From: Anaerolineae bacterium
GTDB taxonomy: Bacteria; Chloroflexota; Anaerolineae; DUEN01
DNA length: 64,000 nucleotides
Assembly (NCBI GenBank): GCA_025060615.1
Contig: JANXBS010000010.1
Span: 1-64,000 of the forward strand
Reading direction: 5' to 3'
Shown: one piece after another, positions 59,991 through 64,000 of the stretch
Layout: every line of letters begins with the position of its first letter
Position numbering within the stretch: position 1 is the stretch's first letter
Translations under genes and position numbers: made by a program
Notes under the pieces: model-generated
Seen by the model: only the letters and a program-made list of their open reading frames with translations
Database searches by the model: none
Told to the model about the DNA's origin: nothing

Positions 59991-61721
59991 ATGGCATCTC
60001 ACAGTCTCGACACGCTCTGGGAGCAGTATCGTCAGGGACGCATCAGCCGCCGCGAGTTTCTGCAGGGTGTGGCAGCTGTAGCAGGGTTGGCCGGGCTTCA
60101 GGCCATCGCTTCCGCCTGTGCTCCCACTCCTGCGCCGGCCGCGCCTGCAGCACCCACGGCAACGCCAGAAACTGCGGTAGCCACGCCTCAACCGGAGGCC
60201 CCAGCAGCTATCGAGCCCAAGTGGTTGATCTACAGCGGCGGCCAGGACGTCCCCACCCTGGACCCCTCGGATCGCACAGACTACTCCATTGGCGCGGTAG
60301 GGCGGCAGCTTTACGATCGTCTCTTCCGCTTTGAGGGCGGGTTTCCGCGGCCGATCGAGCCCTGCCTGTGCGAGCGCTGGGAGGGCTCTGATGATGCCCG
60401 CGAGTGGATCTTCCACCTGACGAACAAGGCGGTCTTTCATGACGGAACGCCTGTAACCGCCGAGGCGGTGAAGTACTCCTACGGTCGGACCCTGCGCTTC
60501 CAACGGCAGCGCTCGAACCTCCTTTTGGGCCTGCTGGAGGAGAAGAACATCGAGGTAGTGGACGACTACACGGTCCGGATGGTCCTGAACGAGCCGTATG
60601 GCGATTTCCCTCGCCTGCTAGCATATCAGGAACAATGGATCATGAACCCCAAGGTGGTCAAAGACCACGAGGTAGGTGGGGACGAGGGCGAGAAATGGCT
60701 GATCGAGCACGAGGCCGGCTCCGGGCCGTTCGTCATCAAGGAATGGCAGATCGGGGATCATTATTCGCTAGAGGCCGTGCCAGACTACTGGCAGGGTTGG
60801 CCGGGTCGGGGACGGCTGGCTGGATTCACTTGGCGGATCATCCGCGATACGCCGCAGCGACGGATCGCCCTCCTAGCCGGCGAGGTGGACTTCGCCGACA
60901 CCATCGGCACAGAGGACGTGGAACTCATCAACAACACGCCGGGATATGTTTGCGAGGTCAACTATGGCACGTTGGCGGGCTACTTTAAACTGAACAACCA
61001 GAAAGGCCCCACGGCGGACGTCAACTTCCGCCGGTTCCTGGCGTATGCCTTTGACTACGAAGGCTACATCAAGTCGCTGGGTGGCCTGGGCAAGCTCCTG
61101 GTCGGCCCTATCCCGGACGGTATCGCCTATCATGACCCGAATGTGCAGCCGGTATACCGCTACGATCTGGAGAAAGCTCGCGAGGCCCTGAACCAGACGC
61201 CATACAAGGATGGCGGCATCGAGCTGGACTTCGTTTACGTGACGGGGTTGACCTTTGAGGAACAGGCCGGGCTTATCCTGCTAGATCAATTGTCCAAGTT
61301 CAATATCAAACTTGACATGATCCCCAAAGTGTGGCCGGACATGGTGGCCGCCTGCAACAAGCCGGAGACGGGCCCCGACATCTCCATGATCTTTGTGGAC
61401 AGCGGGCCGCTGCCCGATGTATGGTTCCGCGAGCAGTGGTACTCCCCCACGTGGGATCGGCCTACCGGCGGCAGTTTCCAATCGTGCGACTTCTACAAGA
61501 ATCCTGAGGTGGACAGCCTTATCGAGCAGGTACGCCGCACCGTGGATGAGGAGGAGCGGGCGCGCATCCTCAAAGAGCTGCAGCGCATGATCATGGAGGA
61601 CATCCCCGGCATCCCCATCTACGTGCTGCCGAATCTGGTAGCTTACAACAAGCGAGTAAAGGGCTTCAAGTACTTCGGTGATATCAGCGTGGACTTCTGG
61701 CGGCTCTGGATAGAGGACTGA
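59991..61721 (+). CDS. ABC transporter substrate-binding protein (SBP_bac_5), Tat lipoprotein
   Basis: A 576-residue solute-binding lipoprotein of the dipeptide/oligopeptide/nickel family. It has a twin-arginine signal (ISRREFLQGVAAVAGLAGLQ) that ends in a lipobox-like ASAC, then a Pro/Ala/Thr linker. The mature fold has WIFHLTNKAVFHDGTPVTAE, the family signature, and a FRRFLAYAFDYEGY segment. Tat export suggests folding before export. The ligand is not predictable. GAGGAGGAG precedes the ATG at 59991. A stable hairpin follows its stop codon. Confidence 0.93.
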   Translation: MASHSLDTLWEQYRQGRISRREFLQGVAAVAGLAGLQAIASACAPTPAPAAPAAPTATPETAVATPQPEAPAAIEPKWLIYSGGQDVPTLDPSDRTDYSIGAVGRQLYDRLFRFEGGFPRPIEPCLCERWEGSDDAREWIFHLTNKAVFHDGTPVTAEAVKYSYGRTLRFQRQRSNLLLGLLEEKNIEVVDDYTVRMVLNEPYGDFPRLLAYQEQWIMNPKVVKDHEVGGDEGEKWLIEHEAGSGPFVIKEWQIGDHYSLEAVPDYWQGWPGRGRLAGFTWRIIRDTPQRRIALLAGEVDFADTIGTEDVELINNTPGYVCEVNYGTLAGYFKLNNQKGPTADVNFRRFLAYAFDYEGYIKSLGGLGKLLVGPIPDGIAYHDPNVQPVYRYDLEKAREALNQTPYKDGGIELDFVYVTGLTFEEQAGLILLDQLSKFNIKLDMIPKVWPDMVAACNKPETGPDISMIFVDSGPLPDVWFREQWYSPTWDRPTGGSFQSCDFYKNPEVDSLIEQVRRTVDEEERARILKELQRMIMEDIPGIPIYVLPNLVAYNKRVKGFKYFGDISVDFWRLWIED

Positions 61722-61733
61722 CAAGAGGGCTAG

Positions 61734-61769
61734 CGCTGGAGGGCGAAGGCCGGCCGTCGCCCTCCAGCG
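61734..61769 (+). promoter_or_regulatory. stable hairpin between substrate-binding and permease genes
   Basis: CGCTGGAGGGCGA (61734-61746) pairs perfectly with TCGCCCTCCAGCG (61757-61769) around a GC-rich 10-base loop. There is no T-run. Similar hairpins protect the abundant binding-protein mRNA from 3' decay in other ABC operons, lowering permease expression relative to it. Confidence 0.65.
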
Positions 61770-61781
61770 AAGGAGCAGGGT

Positions 61782-62795
61782 ATGCGGCTTCGTGATTACG
61801 TCATCCGGCGATTGCTTTTGGTGATCCCCGTCCTCTTCGGGCTTTCTGTCGTCACCTTTGTAGTCTCACGTATGGTGCCGGGGGATCCAGTGAAACTGGC
61901 AGCGGGCCCCCAAGCGAAGCCGGAGGAGATCCAGCGGCTCATCGAAGAGTTCGGACTGGACAAGCCCTTGGTCATCCAATACCTGAACTACATGAAGGGG
62001 CTTTTTCAGGGTAACTTAGGTCGCTCTATGCTCAACCGCCACCTCGTGCGGGATGATCTCGCAAAGTATTTCCCCGCCACCCTAGAGTTGGTGCTGGTCT
62101 CCATGGCCTTTGCGATTGTGATCGGCATCCCAGCCGCTGTGCTGGCCGCAGTATATCGCGATCGCTGGCCGGATCAGGTGAGCCGGATCATCGCTCTCTC
62201 TGGCATCAGTATGCCCCTGTTTTGGCTGGCAATTATGCTCCAATTGATCCTGGGTCAGTGGTTGCGCCTGTTGCCTATCAGCGGCCGCTTTGACCCAAGG
62301 CTCCCTTATCCCAGGGAGATCACCGGGCTGCTGTTGCTTGACACCTTGCTTCTCGGCGATCTCAAGAGCTTCTTCGTCGCCCTGAAGTACATCTTCTTGC
62401 CGGCGTTGACTCAGTCTCTCATCGCCCTGGCCTTGATTATGCGCCTGCTGCGGGCCGACATCCTGGAGGTTCTGCAGAAGGACTTCGTGCGAATGGCGCG
62501 AGCGAACGGCATCCCTGAGCGTATCATCCTGTTCAAGTATGTGCTCAAAAACGGCCTAATCGCCACGGTATCTATGCTGGGTTTTTTGTTTGGATTTCTG
62601 CTGGGCGGCTCCGTCATGGTGGAGACGGTCTTCAACTGGCCGGGGTTAGGGCTATACTCGATGAACTCGGCCCTCAGTCTGGACTTTCAGCCGATCATGG
62701 GGATCACGCTATTTGTCGGGCTGCTCTTCACATTGGTGAATCTGGCCACCGACCTGATGTATGGCGTGTTGGACCCACGTATCCGCTATGGATAG
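61782..62795 (+). CDS. ABC transporter permease, DppB/OppB type
   Basis: A 337-residue inner-membrane permease with six helices. The N-terminus YVIRRLLLVIPVLFGLSVVT and the FGLDKPLVIQYLNYMKGLFQ segment are of the DppB type. The EAA loop for ATPase contact is MARANGIPERIILFKYVLKN. It ends in VLDPRIRYG as usual. AAGGAGCAGGG precedes the ATG. Confidence 0.93.
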   Translation: MRLRDYVIRRLLLVIPVLFGLSVVTFVVSRMVPGDPVKLAAGPQAKPEEIQRLIEEFGLDKPLVIQYLNYMKGLFQGNLGRSMLNRHLVRDDLAKYFPATLELVLVSMAFAIVIGIPAAVLAAVYRDRWPDQVSRIIALSGISMPLFWLAIMLQLILGQWLRLLPISGRFDPRLPYPREITGLLLLDTLLLGDLKSFFVALKYIFLPALTQSLIALALIMRLLRADILEVLQKDFVRMARANGIPERIILFKYVLKNGLIATVSMLGFLFGFLLGGSVMVETVFNWPGLGLYSMNSALSLDFQPIMGITLFVGLLFTLVNLATDLMYGVLDPRIRYG

Positions 62796-62846
62796 GGTGA
62801 TGCGTCATGTATGATGTGTCCCATTTGCGCTTACGAGTGATGAGCT

Positions 62847-63770
62847 ATGAGTGAGGCCATTGCTTTCCGAGTTGACCTAAGAGGATGGTGGCAACGGTGG
62901 CGCCACGAGAACGAGAGCCTAATCGAGGACTGGCGGCGCGCGCTCTACCGCTTCCGTCAGAGCACTCTCTCGATGGTGGGGTTGGGGATCGTCCTGTTCC
63001 TCTTCTTGGTCGCGCTGACCGGTCCTTGGTGGGTGCCGTACCCAGAGGATGCCACAGGGACCCTGCACATCGAGGAACGGTTTCAGCCTCCTAGCCTTCG
63101 CCACCCTTTCGGCACCGATGAGGTCGGGCGTGACATCTTCACCCGCACCGTGATAGGCACCCGCATCTCGTTTCAAGTAGGAGTGATCATCCTGGTAGTT
63201 GCCATCAGCATTGGGGTGACCCTGGGCGGGCTGGCCGGCTATCTGGGGGGATGGATCAGCGAGCTTATCATGCGCCTAGCAGACATCATGCTCACATTCC
63301 CCGGCATCTTCCTGGCCCTCAGCATCACCGCCGCGCTGGGGCCGGGGGTGACCAATGCCATGCTGGCCTTGTCCATTACCTGGTGGCCCGGCTACGCGCG
63401 GTTAGTCCAGGCTCAGGTGATGTCCGCGCGGGAGGATGACTATGTGCAGGCTGCTAAGGCAATGGGAGCCAGCCATCTACGCATCATTTTTCGTCACATC
63501 TTGCCCAACATTATTCCCGCTATCATCGTGAAGGCCTCGATGGACATCGGCTTTGCTATCCTGAGCTTGGCCGCCCTGGGCTTCATCGGCGTGGGAGCTC
63601 AGCCGCCGGTCCCCGAGTGGGGAGCCATGATCTCCAAGGGGCGCGGCTATCTGCCCCACTATTGGTGGTACTCCACCTTCCCTGGGTTGGCCATGTTCTT
63701 GACCGTGTTCGGCTTCAACTTGCTCGGCGATGGGCTGCGCGATGTAGTGGACCCGCGCTCGCGACGCTAA
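62847..63770 (+). CDS. ABC transporter permease, DppC/OppC type
   Basis: A 307-residue permease with six helices. HPFGTDEVGRDIFTRTVIGT is the DppC signature, and the EAA loop is QAAKAMGASHLRIIFRHILP. It ends in VVDPRSRR, as usual. An about 50-residue cytoplasmic N-terminus is somewhat longer than in E. coli DppC. It follows DppB by 51 bases. The ribosome binding site is weak. Confidence 0.93.
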   Translation: MSEAIAFRVDLRGWWQRWRHENESLIEDWRRALYRFRQSTLSMVGLGIVLFLFLVALTGPWWVPYPEDATGTLHIEERFQPPSLRHPFGTDEVGRDIFTRTVIGTRISFQVGVIILVVAISIGVTLGGLAGYLGGWISELIMRLADIMLTFPGIFLALSITAALGPGVTNAMLALSITWWPGYARLVQAQVMSAREDDYVQAAKAMGASHLRIIFRHILPNIIPAIIVKASMDIGFAILSLAALGFIGVGAQPPVPEWGAMISKGRGYLPHYWWYSTFPGLAMFLTVFGFNLLGDGLRDVVDPRSRR

Positions 63771-63792
63771 GAGCCTGTCTGAAGACTTCATC

Positions 63793-63822
63793 GGGTGGGC
63801 GAAGGCGAGCCTTCACTTACCC
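63793..63822. repeat. intergenic hairpin after the DppC-like gene
   Basis: GGGT (63793-63796) with ACCC (63819-63822) encloses GAAGG with CCTTC. It resembles the hairpin at 50806-50836 (CGAAGG/CCTTCG core) and lies between two operon genes. Confidence 0.45.
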
Positions 63823-63843
63823 AATGATGTATCTGGGGCGATA

Positions 63844-64000
63844 ATGGACGAGGATGTGCTAGTCTCGATTCGAGATTTGCATGTCAATTTCCACACTTTC
63901 GACGGCGTGGTGCGAGCGTTAGCCGGCGTGAACCTCGAGCTACGCCGTGGCGATGTGTTGGGGCTGGTGGGTGAGACGGGATGTGGCAAGACGATGACGG
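63844..64000 (+). CDS. ABC transporter ATPase, DppD/OppD type, 5' fragment
   Basis: The first 52 residues of an ATPase gene cut by the window end. LVSIRDLHVNFHTFDGVVRA, then LRRGDVLGLVGETGCGKT, the Walker A motif, are visible. The gene follows the two permeases and should pair with a DppF-like ATPase downstream. A GGGG stretch lies 6 bases before the ATG. Confidence 0.9.
   Translation, partial: MDEDVLVSIRDLHVNFHTFDGVVRALAGVNLELRRGDVLGLVGETGCGKTMT

Overview
The window looks like the chromosome of a Chloroflexota bacterium, probably an anaerobic or facultative thermophile of the Anaerolineae type. This is inferred from GC-rich coding sequence, lipoproteins with long Pro/Thr linkers, an aroK-aroB fusion, the mix of hydrogenases and general protein similarity. 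No rRNA or tRNA gene, CRISPR array, insertion sequence or phage gene was seen. Most genes are tightly packed with coupled stops and starts.

Layout. 1-5788 (+): end of a Gfo/Idh/MocA-like oxidoreductase, rpsO, a structured leader, pnp, lepB and a PerM permease fused to a HAD phosphatase. 5741-16903 (-): an aromatic amino acid block (aroA, aroE, aroC, aroKB) interrupted by two SH3 lipoproteins, a large membrane glycosyltransferase, a small helical protein and a NUDIX hydrolase. 16960-18766 (+): an operon of a class I SAM methyltransferase and a homologue of the ArmA/Rmt/FmrO 16S rRNA m7G1405 aminoglycoside-resistance methyltransferases. 18763-19749 (-): a URO-D family protein.

19909-41648 is the centrepiece: two divergent hydrogenase operons. 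The minus operon (28721 to 19909) encodes an eleven-gene group 4 membrane-bound [NiFe] hydrogenase with proton/ion-pumping subunits and its own HycI-type protease. The plus operon (28908 to 41648) starts with a tiny His-rich peptide and a regulatory set (DRTGG, CBS plus ATPase, DRTGG, PHP). It continues with HndA/HndB/HndC-like subunits as found in bifurcating [FeFe] hydrogenases, but no [FeFe] subunit follows. A second NuoE/NuoF pair, a full NuoG-like subunit and a HoxYH-type [NiFe] hydrogenase with its protease come instead. Two promoters in this operon share a 14-bp palindrome of FNR/CRP architecture centred near -42. The two enzymes could exchange electrons among H2, NAD(P)H, ferredoxin and a membrane ion gradient.

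42060-54705: housekeeping and envelope genes (yqeY, ybeY, dgkA, nucleoside hydrolase, lgt-like, tlpA-like, LysM lipoprotein, SPFH protein, eRF1-like protein, CBM9-like protein, PPOX protein, clpC, psuG). 54674-59576 (-): a second SPFH protein, a glycosyltransferase that appears truncated, a sugar-nucleotide epimerase and an anchored glycosidase-like protein. 59777-64000 (+): a Dpp/Opp-type ABC transporter operon behind a strong promoter and a compact structured leader that ends in an intrinsic terminator; it runs off the window in the first ATPase gene.
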